Positions 35,059 through 42,748 are shown, counted from the first letter of the stretch. The stretch: 64,000 nt of DNA from an uncultured bacterium (GCA_903832635.1 CAILCF010000005.1:172455-236454); one strand, 5' to 3'. A program made the numbers and translations. Notes: generated from the letters alone by a model not told the origin.

Positions 35059-35466
35059 CTATTTTATTACGGCCCGAAGTATTGTTACGGCTACGACGGA
35101 AACTACAGCGGTTAGCATGGTCCCCCATAAAAGATCTACAAATGTCACTATATAAGGCCAGTTCTTTAACGTTGCCTGATTTGTCAAATCATAAGTAGCA
35201 TATGTCACAAGACCGAATAAGGCTCCATATAATCCAATTTTTACCAAACTGTCTCCATTTTTCCATCCGGGATAAACAACAAAAACTGTGACGCCAAGAA
35301 TGAATATTAAATAAAATAATATCGCAAATAACCATTTTGGATTTTCGGCCATAATGAAACCGATGTGTTTTTTATAAAAAGCTGGAGCAATTAATCCTAA
35401 CCAAGCAGCATCTAGCACTGTCATTGTTCCGAATGAAGCCAAAAATGCGTATAAATAATTAATCAT
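35059..35466 (-). CDS. DUF2177-family membrane protein
   Basis: 135 residues with four membrane segments. The pattern (N-terminal LDAAWLGLIAPAFYKKHIGFIMAENPKW, then GALFGLVTYATYDLTNQATLKNWP, then VDLLWGTMLTAVVS) is characteristic of DUF2177. Function unknown. TATAAT with an upstream TG lies 6 bases before the ATG, predicting a leaderless mRNA. Confidence 0.88.
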   Translation of the reverse strand: MINYLYAFLASFGTMTVLDAAWLGLIAPAFYKKHIGFIMAENPKWLFAILFYLIFILGVTVFVVYPGWKNGDSLVKIGLYGALFGLVTYATYDLTNQATLKNWPYIVTFVDLLWGTMLTAVVSVVAVTILRAVIK

Positions 35467-35472
35467 ATATTC

Positions 35473-35478
35473 ATTATA
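35473..35478 (-). promoter_or_regulatory. Extended -10 box of the DUF2177 gene, predicted leaderless
   Basis: Minus-strand TGATATAAT, hexamer 6 bases before the ATG at 35466. Confidence 0.55.
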
Positions 35479-35544
35479 TCAATAAATTTCATTGCAACGG
35501 CTAGTGGACGTGTTTCAGGAAGAATCTACAATAAATTATTTATT

Positions 35545-36168
35545 TCAATTAATAAATTCGAAAGAATTAGCAAAATTCATAAACTCTTCTTCATTTACCC
35601 CAACGCCACCTTCATAGATGATATAGTTAGTAGCTTTATTGAAAAATGATATAAAGAACGCCTTTTTGTTTTCATCCGTTTTCTTTATTGCCCTAACTAT
35701 CAATGCTTGCCTATTTTGATAGGTTGTAAATCGATCGCTAATGTCTGAGTTTGGTATATTTGGTACAATTATATCTGCAGAGCCTAATAATCCATCCTGT
35801 ACTCCCTTAGAACCAAGTTTATTCCAGTCAGCTATTGCTCCGTTTTGTGTTTTAAAAACCATAACTGAATATTTTTTGTCTTGATTTGAACCGAAATCAT
35901 AGGTTTTTCCGGTTGACACAACGCCATCTTTATTGGTGCTTTCACCTAGATCAGTGACTTTAGGTGTTTTTGGAAAATTAATTTTAAAATTATCTTCCAC
36001 TGAAGTATATTTGCTATTAACTTGACTCGAGGTTGTTTTCTTTTGCAAAAAATTTTGATAATAAACATAACCCAATGTTCCTACTATGGCGAGAACTATA
36101 ATGATGATAACTACTAGGTGAGCGCTCCCCGATTGAGATTTTTGTTTGTTCAAAATATTACCTTTCAT
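35545..36168 (-). CDS. Hypothetical exported/anchored protein (PsbP-like)
   Basis: 207 residues with one N-terminal membrane helix (residues 16-37) and an extracytoplasmic domain that begins YTSVEDNFKINFPKTP, the opening typical of PsbP/DUF-type lipoprotein domains in small-genome bacteria. Start is uncertain: ATG at 36168 has no Shine-Dalgarno, whereas an in-frame TTG 15 bases later is preceded by AAAGG. Function unknown. Confidence 0.6.
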   Translation of the reverse strand: MKGNILNKQKSQSGSAHLVVIIIIVLAIVGTLGYVYYQNFLQKKTTSSQVNSKYTSVEDNFKINFPKTPKVTDLGESTNKDGVVSTGKTYDFGSNQDKKYSVMVFKTQNGAIADWNKLGSKGVQDGLLGSADIIVPNIPNSDISDRFTTYQNRQALIVRAIKKTDENKKAFFISFFNKATNYIIYEGGVGVNEEEFMNFANSFEFIN

Positions 36169-36254
36169 AAAGAAAATGTTAGCCTAATTTAAGCAGGTTT
36201 TGACAATAAGCACAATGATAACGAAATAAGCACCTTCAATAAAAAGTGCTTATG

Positions 36255-36416
36255 CTTGGCTGGGAATGAGGCCTGCCCACCTGTTGGTCATACAGGCGTG
36301 GATTCGGTCACTTTCAGCGACCCCGAAAATTCACGATTGCAAACATAGTCTGCATCGGAATGTTTCCTTGCGACCCGCAGACTTGCGGGTCTCACCCCCG
36401 AATGCTCACTCAGGCG
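36255..36416. other. Structured intergenic region with tRNA-Gln 3'-half fragments
   Basis: No reading frame of interest. 36255-36270 matches the 3' end of tRNA-Gln (36474-36489) at 14 of 16 bases, and ACCCCCGAATGC at 36394-36405 is identical to tRNA positions 36497-36508. Between them lie three stem-loops: CCTGT/ACAGG (36280-36296), GGTCAC/GCGACC (36306-36322) and GACCCGC/GCGGGTC (36372-36391), with a possible closing stem of GAATGAG and CTCACTC. Could be a decayed element inserted in a tRNA copy or a structured RNA on either strand. Confidence 0.45.
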
Positions 36417-36435
36417 TTTGAACCCCAATAGCAAT

Positions 36436-36463
36436 CAAAATAAAATAACGACCACAGTGGTCG
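36436..36463 (-). terminator. Rho-independent terminator of tRNA-Gln
   Basis: Perfect palindrome CGACCACAGTGGTCG (36449-36463) just downstream of the tRNA, followed on the minus strand by TTATTTTATTTT. Confidence 0.75.
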
Positions 36464-36474
36464 ATATCTTATTT

Positions 36475-36549
36475 TGGCTGGGATGGAGGGATTCGAACCC
36501 CCGAATGCATGGACCAAAACCATGTGCCTTACCACTTGGCGACATCCCA
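36475..36549 (-). tRNA. trnQ: tRNA-Gln (anticodon TTG)
   Basis: A full cloverleaf of 75 bases: acceptor TGGGATG with CATCCCA, D arm GCC...GGC, anticodon stem CATGG/CCATG with loop TTTTGGT (anticodon TTG), T arm with TTCGAAT loop, discriminator G, and an encoded CCA. With GatCAB in the same window it may be charged with Glu and amidated if no GlnRS exists. Partial copies of this gene lie on both sides. Confidence 0.95.
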
Positions 36550-36622
36550 ATATATGTTGGAAATATACGTTTTTTTGAGATATCAGGGTGTTTTGGTCCA
36601 CATGAACTACTTATACCTTGTT

Positions 36623-36694
36623 GCCATTAGCCTTACGGCGAAGGCAACGGCCATGTGCCTGACCTTCGCCGTAAGGCGAATGGCGACATCCCAA
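36623..36694. repeat. 22-bp inverted repeat fused to a tRNA-Gln 5'-half copy
   Basis: Arms 36623-36644 and 36663-36684 are inverted repeats of 22 bases with one mismatch (core CCTTACGGCGAAGG). The right arm ends inside a partial copy of the tRNA-Gln 5' half: CCATGTGCCT and TGGCGACATCCCAATA are shared with the true tRNA (36519-36552), separated by about 13 extra bases in the copy. No gene lies in 36550-36785. Confidence 0.6.
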
Positions 36695-36734
36695 TAACGG
36701 GTACGATAACAGTACAGATTGTACACTAATTAAA

Positions 36735-36764
36735 GACCTCTTGCAAAGTGATTCGCAAGAGGTC
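36735..36764 (-). terminator. Terminator after the 36786-37283 gene
   Basis: GACCTCTTGC / GCAAGAGGTC stem of 10 bases with a 10-base loop, 21 bases past the stop codon on the minus strand; followed by TTTAATTA. Confidence 0.65.
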
Positions 36765-36785
36765 TGGTTGCATCTTTATTAATAT

Positions 36786-37283
36786 TTATGCTTTTTTGAA
36801 ATGTGATCGTAATTCAAATAGTACATAAGAACCGATAACCGCACTTATTGCTGCACCTACAAGGCTCATTACTTCGACGTTCAAAACTGCACTAACTACA
36901 TTGGAAACAATTCCGATAACCAGTGCTAAAAACATTAAATCCCAACCTTTTTTACTCATTGCTTTCAGTGGAGAAATTGCTAATGCTTCGATAACAACAG
37001 TTACAACCATTAACGCCAAAGAAATCCAGACTGATGTCATCCACAACCCGCCATGTGTTTGTGCAATTGCGTCATTAATAACCTGACCATAAAGTCCTGT
37101 CGTAGCAGTAAATAGCGAAAGTGAAGCGAATAGTGCAAAAACAGCAAATACAGATAGTACCACACCAATTAACGTTAGCCACCATGCATTTTCAGCCAAC
37201 CATTTGCGCCAATTTTCCGGCAAGTGTGGCAACGGTTTCAGCCACTCTCCAACCATATCTTCCAGTTTGTGTAATGATTCCAT
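36786..37283 (-). CDS. Hypothetical four-helix membrane protein
   Basis: 165 residues. An amphipathic N-terminus with many Trp and Leu (LHKLEDMVGEWLKPLP) is followed by four membrane segments. No family name can be given; similar small membrane proteins are common in Saccharibacteria. AAGGGGG sits 5 bases before the ATG, so it has a leader. The upstream 37330-37824 gene runs in the same direction. Confidence 0.65.
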   Translation of the reverse strand: MESLHKLEDMVGEWLKPLPHLPENWRKWLAENAWWLTLIGVVLSVFAVFALFASLSLFTATTGLYGQVINDAIAQTHGGLWMTSVWISLALMVVTVVIEALAISPLKAMSKKGWDLMFLALVIGIVSNVVSAVLNVEVMSLVGAAISAVIGSYVLFELRSHFKKA

Positions 37284-37329
37284 GTTTTCCCCCTTATTAT
37301 ATAGGCTAATAATAGACTATCGCACCCAA

Positions 37330-37824
37330 TTAATCAACGACTATTTTGTGTTTTTTATATTCAAAGGGCCACAAACCCCAACTGGACCAAGCCGCCAAGA
37401 TTCCCATTGCGATACTTACAAAGACTGCCCACCAGCCAGGCATCAACTTTACGACCGTACCCAAGAATCCAACATTTACGGCGGTGTTGGTTGAAAACAT
37501 TAGCCAAATCATCAATACGAACCACATTAATGGCACTAACCAGCCCAATACCATGCTCAGAATACGCATTAAAGGACTCAGTTTAAATCCCAGTAAAAAT
37601 GGAAGGGCCAGTACTTCGCATGATACTAACATTCCACCAAAAAGGTGCGCAACAGGCATTCCTCCGGGAAGAGCAAAATCTTCTAATAGCAAGAGAAATT
37701 TATCAAATGTAAATAGTTGTGCCACAACAAATATAACTAATAACGCTGCATATGCATAAGCTATCTTTTGTGAATCTTTTGTTTTTGCCTTTTTCGCCGG
37801 TGTTGCTTTTGCTAATATATTCAT
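37330..37824 (-). CDS. Hypothetical four-helix membrane protein
   Basis: 164 residues, basic N-terminus (NILAKATPAKKAKTKDSQK) and four membrane segments. The second loop is short and the C-terminus ends in FEYKKHKIVVD. No family recognised. Its start codon has no Shine-Dalgarno but a good promoter ends 6 bases upstream. Confidence 0.65.
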   Translation of the reverse strand: MNILAKATPAKKAKTKDSQKIAYAYAALLVIFVVAQLFTFDKFLLLLEDFALPGGMPVAHLFGGMLVSCEVLALPFLLGFKLSPLMRILSMVLGWLVPLMWFVLMIWLMFSTNTAVNVGFLGTVVKLMPGWWAVFVSIAMGILAAWSSWGLWPFEYKKHKIVVD

Positions 37825-37830
37825 ATTTAC

Positions 37831-37859
37831 AGTATAGTTTAGGTCCTTTTAAAGCACAA
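37831..37859 (-). promoter_or_regulatory. Promoter with -35 and -10, predicted leaderless
   Basis: Minus strand: -35 TTGTGC (37854-37859), 17-base spacer, -10 TATACT (37831-37836), then 6 bases to the ATG at 37824. One of the clearest leaderless arrangements because both hexamers are present. Confidence 0.6.
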
Positions 37860-37997
37860 ATGTTGTTATTTTTGCTATTTCGCTTGCGCTTTTAAATATT
37901 TTAATCTAAAGTACAGATAGCGAAAGTTACAAAAACAAACATAACACCAAAAAAGAACATGTTGTGACTGATCGCTTTACGATATCCACCACAACAA

Positions 37998-38021
37998 AAA
38001 GCACCCCGCTTGGGGTGCTTT
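37998..38021 (-). terminator. Terminator of trmD
   Basis: AAAGCACCCC / GGGGTGCTTT stem with a 4-base loop and a following TTTTTGTTG on the minus strand. Confidence 0.85.
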
Positions 38022-38026
38022 GCACT

Positions 38027-38680
38027 TTATTTTGCTTTTTTTGAATTTTTCTGTCGCCACTTGGCAATTTCTGCATGATTACCACTTAAAAGAACCTTTG
38101 GAACGTTTAAGCCTTCAAATACTTCGGGACGTGTATATTGCGGATATTCCAGTGTTTTACCGTCGCTAAAGCTTTCTATTTCGGCGCTATTTTCACCACC
38201 CAAAACACCCGGTAGTAGACGAACAATACTATCTATTACCGTCATTGCAGCCAGCTCGCCGCCGGTAAGCACATAATCACCTATACTTATCTGTTTATCA
38301 ACCAATGTTAAAATACGCTCATCATAGCCCTCGTAGCGGCCACAGACAAAAATATAATTGTCGCCATTATTCGCCCAGCTTTTTGCCTTAGGCTGTACCC
38401 AGCGCTCCCCTTTTGGAGTTAAAAGTACGACCTTGGCCTTCGAATCATTTTCCTGGGCATGCTTGATTGCCGAAAACAGTGGCTCAGGCATTAACAGCAT
38501 TCCATCGCCACCACCATAAGGAGTATCATCGACCTGTTTACGTGGTCCCAGACCAAATTCGCGAAGATTTATGATGCGGAAATCAACCACCTTTTCCTTT
38601 TGCGCCTTCCACATCATCGAACTGTTTAAAACACCTTCAAACATTTCTGGGAATAAAGTAATAATTTGTATCTTTTTCAT
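38027..38680 (-). CDS. trmD: tRNA (guanine37-N1)-methyltransferase
   Basis: TrmD methylates G37 next to the anticodon using S-adenosylmethionine. The SPOUT-knot landmarks are present: ITLFPEMFEGVLNSSM, LTPKGERW, the knot loops FVCGRYEGYDER and ISIGDYVLTGGELAA. 217 residues is slightly short because the C-terminal domain is trimmed. A terminator separates it from khpA, so unlike in many bacteria it does not simply share the rpsP transcript. rimM, usually between them, is absent. Confidence 0.95.
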   Translation of the reverse strand: MKKIQIITLFPEMFEGVLNSSMMWKAQKEKVVDFRIINLREFGLGPRKQVDDTPYGGGDGMLLMPEPLFSAIKHAQENDSKAKVVLLTPKGERWVQPKAKSWANNGDNYIFVCGRYEGYDERILTLVDKQISIGDYVLTGGELAAMTVIDSIVRLLPGVLGGENSAEIESFSDGKTLEYPQYTRPEVFEGLNVPKVLLSGNHAEIAKWRQKNSKKAK

Positions 38681-38701
38681 CTGTTATAATCTTATCACAA
38701 A

Positions 38702-38722
38702 AAAACCACCCTTACGGTGGTT
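38702..38722 (-). terminator. Terminator of the rpsP-khpA unit
   Basis: AAACCACC / GGTGGTTT stem followed by seven T on the minus strand. Confidence 0.85.
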
Positions 38723-38812
38723 TCTCTGACAAATAAATCTCTCAACAATTATATTGTTGCTCGCATAGAGCTTTTCTCGCAGTTCAAGTTTTCACTTGTA
38801 ACTTGTCTTTGA

Positions 38813-39232
38813 TTATATATCCAGGTCGTCTAGTTCTGCAAGCTCTTCACGAGCGGTTTTTGCATAATCACTAGCGTTTTCCACAGCCTTATCTGGTGAG
38901 TTTTTCACAGTCTCGCCCTTATCTTCATCTGATGCTGTGGTAGGTTCTTTTGATTCGTCAGAAGTTGTATAGTTTTCACGCTGGTCATCATTGTTAACAA
39001 TCTTTAAATTATATCTGGCATCATTTTTTGTTCCAAGTGCACGTAATAAAGTGCGCAAACTTTGGGCGGTTACACCACGTTTTCCGATGACACGTCCCAA
39101 ATCTTCCGGATTGACAGTAAGTGATAAAAGTACGCCTTTTTCATCAATAATGCGCTCGACAGTGACATCATCCGGATGCCCCACTAATGATTTGACTATG
39201 AATTCTACGAATTGCTGGTCTATTGTTGCCAT
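38813..39232 (-). CDS. khpA: KH-domain RNA-binding protein with C-terminal extension
   Basis: 139 residues. The first 80 are a KhpA-type KH domain (QQFVEFIVKSLVGHPDDV..., with the GxxG loop in GRVIGKRGVTAQSLRTLL). The remaining 60 are acidic and Ser/Thr/Glu-rich and absent from most KhpA proteins. KhpA binds RNA and, with KhpB, affects cell division and ribosome biogenesis in Gram-positives. It follows rpsP by 54 bases and has AGGTGAGGGG as Shine-Dalgarno. Confidence 0.9.
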   Translation of the reverse strand: MATIDQQFVEFIVKSLVGHPDDVTVERIIDEKGVLLSLTVNPEDLGRVIGKRGVTAQSLRTLLRALGTKNDARYNLKIVNNDDQRENYTTSDESKEPTTASDEDKGETVKNSPDKAVENASDYAKTAREELAELDDLDI

Positions 39233-39286
39233 ATTGCCCCCTCACCTTTTCGGTCATTGCTTACTAATAATACAATTGTATCACGT

Positions 39287-39730
39287 TTATTCAGTAGTTG
39301 CTGTCTCTGTTGTTTCTTCGGTTTCGGCATTTTCCGGAGTTTCTTCAGTTGCTTCTTCGGATTTTTCTTCCGCTACTTCAACTTTTTCTTCGGCAGGTTT
39401 TGCCGGTTCGCCAGCTGGACGATTTTTGCGGAGTTTGTCTGAATTTCTAATGTCTTTTGTTTTTTTATTATCAAATTTGACAACCCAATTTGGCAGTTTT
39501 ACTCCGGCATCTTTTAGTAGTTTGACTACACGAGGTGACGGCTGAGCGCCGTTATCCAGGTATTTTTGAGCAAGTTCAACTTGAACCTTGGCATCTTTGG
39601 TATGTGGGTCATAGGTACCGACATAAGCAATAACACGACCACTTGATGGGTGTCGTTGAGATTCTTGGACGGCCATACGATACATTGCATGACCTTTGCG
39701 GCCGACACGTTGCAAACGAATTGCGAGCAT
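39287..39730 (-). CDS. rpsP: 30S ribosomal protein bS16 with acidic tail
   Basis: The N-terminal 85 residues are bS16 (LAIRLQRVGRKGHAMYRMAVQESQ... GTYDPHTKDAKV). A further 60 residues form a Glu/Ala/Thr-rich tail (repeats of EE, ETTE, AEEK), not needed for the core fold. Such acidic tails occur on bS16 in several CPR genomes. A near-consensus promoter drives it. Confidence 0.95.
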   Translation of the reverse strand: MLAIRLQRVGRKGHAMYRMAVQESQRHPSSGRVIAYVGTYDPHTKDAKVQVELAQKYLDNGAQPSPRVVKLLKDAGVKLPNWVVKFDNKKTKDIRNSDKLRKNRPAGEPAKPAEEKVEVAEEKSEEATEETPENAETEETTETATTE

Positions 39731-39807
39731 TTAAATAAACTTTCCTTTTCTTTTCGCCTTAGCTAGACAGCGAACGACGAATTAAATTGATTAATTACCT
39801 CGACCAA

Positions 39808-39836
39808 TTCTACACTGTTTTACTCTTATAGTCAAT
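39808..39836 (-). promoter_or_regulatory. Promoter of rpsP
   Basis: Minus strand: -35 TTGACT (39831-39836), 17-base spacer, -10 TAGAAT (39808-39813). The predicted leader is about 70 bases and carries an AAAGGAAAG-like Shine-Dalgarno. Confidence 0.7.
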
Positions 39837-39846
39837 CTTGGCTGGC

Positions 39847-39871
39847 TTTTAGAAGGACGGACCTTCTAAAA
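39847..39871. repeat. Dispersed 25-bp hairpin element, copy 1
   Basis: Perfect inverted repeat TTTTAGAAGG-ACGGA-CCTTCTAAAA. An identical 25-base copy is at 56905-56929, also intergenic and also followed after a few bases by a T-rich run. Confidence 0.7.
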
Positions 39872-39928
39872 GGAACTTTTGTTTTATAATAAACTTTTTC
39901 AAATTAAAAAGCCCGGTACACTTCTTTG

Positions 39929-40022
39929 AAACAAAAAATCATATCGGGCGTGGTGCCCGGAGGAGCGAGGTTCTCCGTTCGCTGTATAGCGAAAGCGAAT
40001 CCTCATAGCCCCTCCGGGCACC
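39929..40022 (-). terminator. Long terminator hairpin after the GC-rich orphan gene
   Basis: 12-base arms GGTGCCCGGAGG (39952-39963) and CCTCCGGGCACC (40011-40022) enclose a 47-base loop with a smaller TTCGCT/AGCGAA stem. On the minus strand a GATTTTTTGTTT tract follows. Downstream of the 40037-40873 gene by 14 bases. Confidence 0.7.
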
Positions 40023-40036
40023 GATGAACCGAAGTT

Positions 40037-40873
40037 CTAGAGTCCGCGGACGGTCGGGCATGCCCAACCGTAGTTCTTGGTATCGATCTTGTTATCGACA
40101 CACACTCTCAGGAGGTTGAGTCCGCCAACAGTTGTTAGGTCCATGTATGGCGTGGTACCCCAGTTGGTACTGTACTTGAACTGGTATCCAGCCATATTCG
40201 GGTTGGGGCAGTCGCCGGTACCCAACATTGAAACCCAGTCCGGGAACAGTTTCGCAGCCATCAAGACCTCTGATCCCGTTAGCTGAAGAAGTGTGTTGTT
40301 GCTTGCTTTTTCCCAGCAAGACCTGACAGAAATACCCCTATTAGCGTTAGGATCAAAGCCGACCCAACGAGCACCAGAGTGTTGCTTCCTGATCTTATCG
40401 GGTTTGGTCTCATCGGGGATCAACTTCAGGTGTTCAGCATCACTGCTAAACCCTTCCCATGTGTACTTGTCAAAGCCTTTGGGGGCCTCGATGAACTTCC
40501 ACCAGGCGTCGAATGTACGCTGGATGCCGCCAATGCCCAGTCTGTCGGACAAATAGACTGCCAACAGCGGCACTTCAGTCGGCGTTTGGGGTTCGAAATC
40601 CAGCGGGAAAGCCGGAATCGGCGCACAACAGCCGTTCAACTCCATGAAGTCTTTGACCTTCGCGATCTGCTCCCTGCAACTTACCCACCAGATCGGATAA
40701 GAATGCAGGTCCAGGACTTGCTGAGCCTTCGGCTTGCGCGTCTTGTCCAGCATAGCCTGAGTCTCGTCAAGGGCGTCTTGAATGGACATCCCACCGAGTC
40801 TGACCCGCTTCTTGACTTCGAACTGTCTGATGTCAAGAGCCTCGAGCTCCTCAACGGTGTACCTAAACTTCAT
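40037..40873 (-). CDS. GC-rich orphan protein of unknown function
   Basis: A 278-residue soluble protein that I do not recognise. Its N-terminal third is helical and charged, containing MSIQDALDETQAMLDKTRKP; the rest is rich in Trp, Gly and Pro with two Cys clusters (NGCCAPIP and GDCPNPN) and ends GWACPTVRGL. GC content and codon use are far above the flanking genes, as for the Gam-like gene at 32386. It has its own promoter, a GAGGATGTG Shine-Dalgarno, a coupled upstream short frame and a strong terminator, so it is an independent, probably acquired cassette. Confidence 0.75.
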   Translation of the reverse strand: MKFRYTVEELEALDIRQFEVKKRVRLGGMSIQDALDETQAMLDKTRKPKAQQVLDLHSYPIWWVSCREQIAKVKDFMELNGCCAPIPAFPLDFEPQTPTEVPLLAVYLSDRLGIGGIQRTFDAWWKFIEAPKGFDKYTWEGFSSDAEHLKLIPDETKPDKIRKQHSGARWVGFDPNANRGISVRSCWEKASNNTLLQLTGSEVLMAAKLFPDWVSMLGTGDCPNPNMAGYQFKYSTNWGTTPYMDLTTVGGLNLLRVCVDNKIDTKNYGWACPTVRGL

Positions 40874-40965
40874 GACTCACATCCTCTGCCGTGGGAATTC
40901 ACCGATACATTTGCTGCATCAGCGATCTCAACTTTCATTGAGAACGGCGTCCTGAATTCACCCAT
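40870..40965 (-). CDS. Possible 31-residue peptide translationally coupled to the orphan gene
   Basis: ATG at 40965 opens a 31-codon frame (MGEFRTPFSMKVEIADAANV...) whose TGA overlaps the next ATG as ATGA. Base composition matches the GC-rich orphan gene. No Shine-Dalgarno is visible for it, so it may be only a leader; the 4-base overlap is the main support. Confidence 0.35.
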   Translation of the reverse strand: MGEFRTPFSMKVEIADAANVSVNSHGRGCES

Positions 40966-41021
40966 TTTGAACACAAAACGCCGCCCTCAAAAAACTCTAG
41001 ATTTTTAAGGTTCTAAAGATA

Positions 41022-41050
41022 TTTATAGCATATATTTATGTTATTTACAA
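41022..41050 (-). promoter_or_regulatory. Promoter of the GC-rich orphan gene
   Basis: Minus strand: -35 TTGTAA (41045-41050), 17-base spacer, -10 TATAAA (41022-41027), directly after the rnc stop codon. Confidence 0.55.
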
Positions 41051-41051
41051 A

Positions 41052-41768
41052 TTACTTGGTCTGTCGTCTGGCATATTCGTCCAGCGCTGCTTGAGCCGCT
41101 TGTTGCTGGGCGACTTGTTTGCTTGGACCAGTTCCTTTGCCCATCAGTTTACTACCTACAAACACACCGAGTGTAAAAATTTTGTCATGATCCGGCCCAA
41201 CTTCGTCAATTACTCGATATTGCGGAGTTTGATTATCCAACCGCTGAGATACTTCCTGCAAATGTGATTTGGCATCGCGCCAACTTCCCGATTCTAGTAT
41301 TAAATCAAGTTTCGCCAGAATATGTTTTTGAATAAATGTCGCAGAATCATCATAGCCGCGTTCAATGTATATTGCACCGATTAGGGCTTCAAAAGCATTA
41401 GCTAATATCTGTTGCCGAGCCCGGTCACTGCCTTGTTTTTCACCACGGCTCATTCTAACTAATGGTTCATAGCCCAAGCTGGCACCAGCAGCGCCAATAC
41501 TTTCCGTCCTTACTAGTGCAGCACGCCAACTGGTTAATATCCCTTCTTGCTCAGAAAAGTTTCGATATAAAAAGTCAGTTACGACCAATTCCAAAACCGC
41601 ATCACCCAAAAATTCCAGACGCTCGTTATGTTCGCTGACACTTTTTTTATGCTCGTTAACATAACTTCGATGGGTCAGAGCTGTAATCAAGATTTGAATA
41701 TCCGAAAATTCATATCCCAGCACATTTTTTGCAAATTCTTGGTAGGGCGCTGTTTGCATACCACTCAT
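41052..41768 (-). CDS. rnc: Ribonuclease III
   Basis: 238 residues. The RNase III signature with metal-binding acids is HNERLEFLGDAVLELVVTDFL; the second catalytic site is ANAFEALIGAIYIERG. The C-terminal double-stranded-RNA-binding domain is present (SHLQEVSQRL... GKGTGPSKQVAQQQAAQAALDEY). It processes rRNA and structured mRNAs. One-base overlap with the Nudix gene (TAATG type) places it in the rpmF-nusB-nudix-rnc unit. Confidence 0.95.
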   Translation of the reverse strand: MSGMQTAPYQEFAKNVLGYEFSDIQILITALTHRSYVNEHKKSVSEHNERLEFLGDAVLELVVTDFLYRNFSEQEGILTSWRAALVRTESIGAAGASLGYEPLVRMSRGEKQGSDRARQQILANAFEALIGAIYIERGYDDSATFIQKHILAKLDLILESGSWRDAKSHLQEVSQRLDNQTPQYRVIDEVGPDHDKIFTLGVFVGSKLMGKGTGPSKQVAQQQAAQAALDEYARRQTK

Positions 41769-42259
41769 TATAATTTCTCCTGTCTAATTCGTTTCATTGC
41801 CATTAGCATTAATTTGCCGATATCGTCATATTCTATTGCTTCTAGCGCATCGTTGAATTTGAACCATTTTATTCCGTTCATCCAATCTTCTTTTTTAATA
41901 GCGTCGGTATTACCGTTTGCTTTAACCAGATAAATCTGAGTTGTCATCAAAACCAGTCTATCGACTCGTCGGTAACGAAAATTTATTTTGCCCAACCATC
42001 CAAAAATCTCTATGTCGGTCAGACCAGCTTCTTCGCCGATTTCGCGAATCGTCGTTTGTTCAGCGGTTTCGCCTTCTTCAATATGCCCTTTAGGAATAGT
42101 CCAGCGGTCTTTGCCGTCTTGAATTAACAAAATTTCTACGCCGCCGTCACGGTCACGCCGGAATATAATGCCACCACTGGTCGGTTCGCGAACTATTTCT
42201 TGAATCTGATTTTTTTTGGTAAAGTATTTTTTAAACTTATCAAACTTCGGTACTGCCAT
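41768..42259 (-). CDS. NUDIX hydrolase
   Basis: A 163-residue stand-alone Nudix protein. The Nudix box is complete: [23 protein letters not shown]. It hydrolyses a nucleoside diphosphate linked to another moiety; the [10 protein letters not shown] and the [12 protein letters not shown] context resemble Ap4A hydrolases and 8-oxo-dGTPases. I start at MAVPKF (42259), which overlaps the end of nusB by 20 bases. Confidence 0.9.
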   Translation of the reverse strand: MAVPKFDKFKKYFTKKNQIQEIVREPTSGGIIFRRDRDGGVEILLIQDGKDRWTIPKGHIEEGETAEQTTIREIGEEAGLTDIEIFGWLGKINFRYRRVDRLVLMTTQIYLVKANGNTDAIKKEDWMNGIKWFKFNDALEAIEYDDIGKLMLMAMKRIRQEKL

Positions 42260-42698
42260 TGGTTGAATCCTCCACAAGCGTTCTGTAGGCGGTGCCTAAC
42301 ACACCATTTACGAACTTACTTGAGTTATCAGAACCAAACGCTTTTGCCAGTTCAACTGCTTCGTTAATTGCAACTTTTGGCGGTATAAGTTTTGCTTGAT
42401 GAAGCAGTTCATACAAACCTATTCGCAGAATGTTGCAATCAATTCTGGCAATCTGATCGATTGGCCAATCCGGTGCAATCGGCTGAATTTTGGCATCTAG
42501 GTCAGCTTGTTCGTCGATAACACCCTTGACGAGTGCCTCAACAAAACCCTTGTCGTCAATCGTAGTGTCGTATCTATTTAGATTACGAGCTAGAATTTCA
42601 TCGACATTTGCTGTTGTATCTTCGGACTGTTTACGAAATTCGTATTCGTATAATGTCTGTAGTGCAACGATGCGACCAAGGTGGCGATTAGATGCCAT
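42240..42698 (-). CDS. nusB: Transcription antitermination protein NusB
   Basis: An RNA-binding helical protein of rRNA antitermination. About 152 residues from MASNRHLGR. The N-terminal [13 protein letters not shown] arginine-rich helix and the C-terminal [31 protein letters not shown] are typical. A start at 42707 adds three residues and is possible. It lies 51 bases after rpmF. Confidence 0.93.
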   Translation of the reverse strand: MASNRHLGRIVALQTLYEYEFRKQSEDTTANVDEILARNLNRYDTTIDDKGFVEALVKGVIDEQADLDAKIQPIAPDWPIDQIARIDCNILRIGLYELLHQAKLIPPKVAINEAVELAKAFGSDNSSKFVNGVLGTAYRTLVEDSTNGSTEV

Positions 42699-42748
42699 AG
42701 CGTTCAATTCTTTCCATTATTATGTTTTAAGGTAATTGACTTGACTTG

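Noticed and set aside
36255..36416. tmRNA, RNase P RNA or SRP RNA
   Set aside because: The conserved cores of these RNAs (tRNA-like tmRNA ends, the RNase P GAGGAAAGTCC core, the SRP GGAAGGAAGC loop) are not present.
40379..41008. A 209-codon frame on the plus strand
   Set aside because: It is antisense to the orphan gene, has no Shine-Dalgarno or promoter, and long antisense frames are expected in GC-rich sequence.
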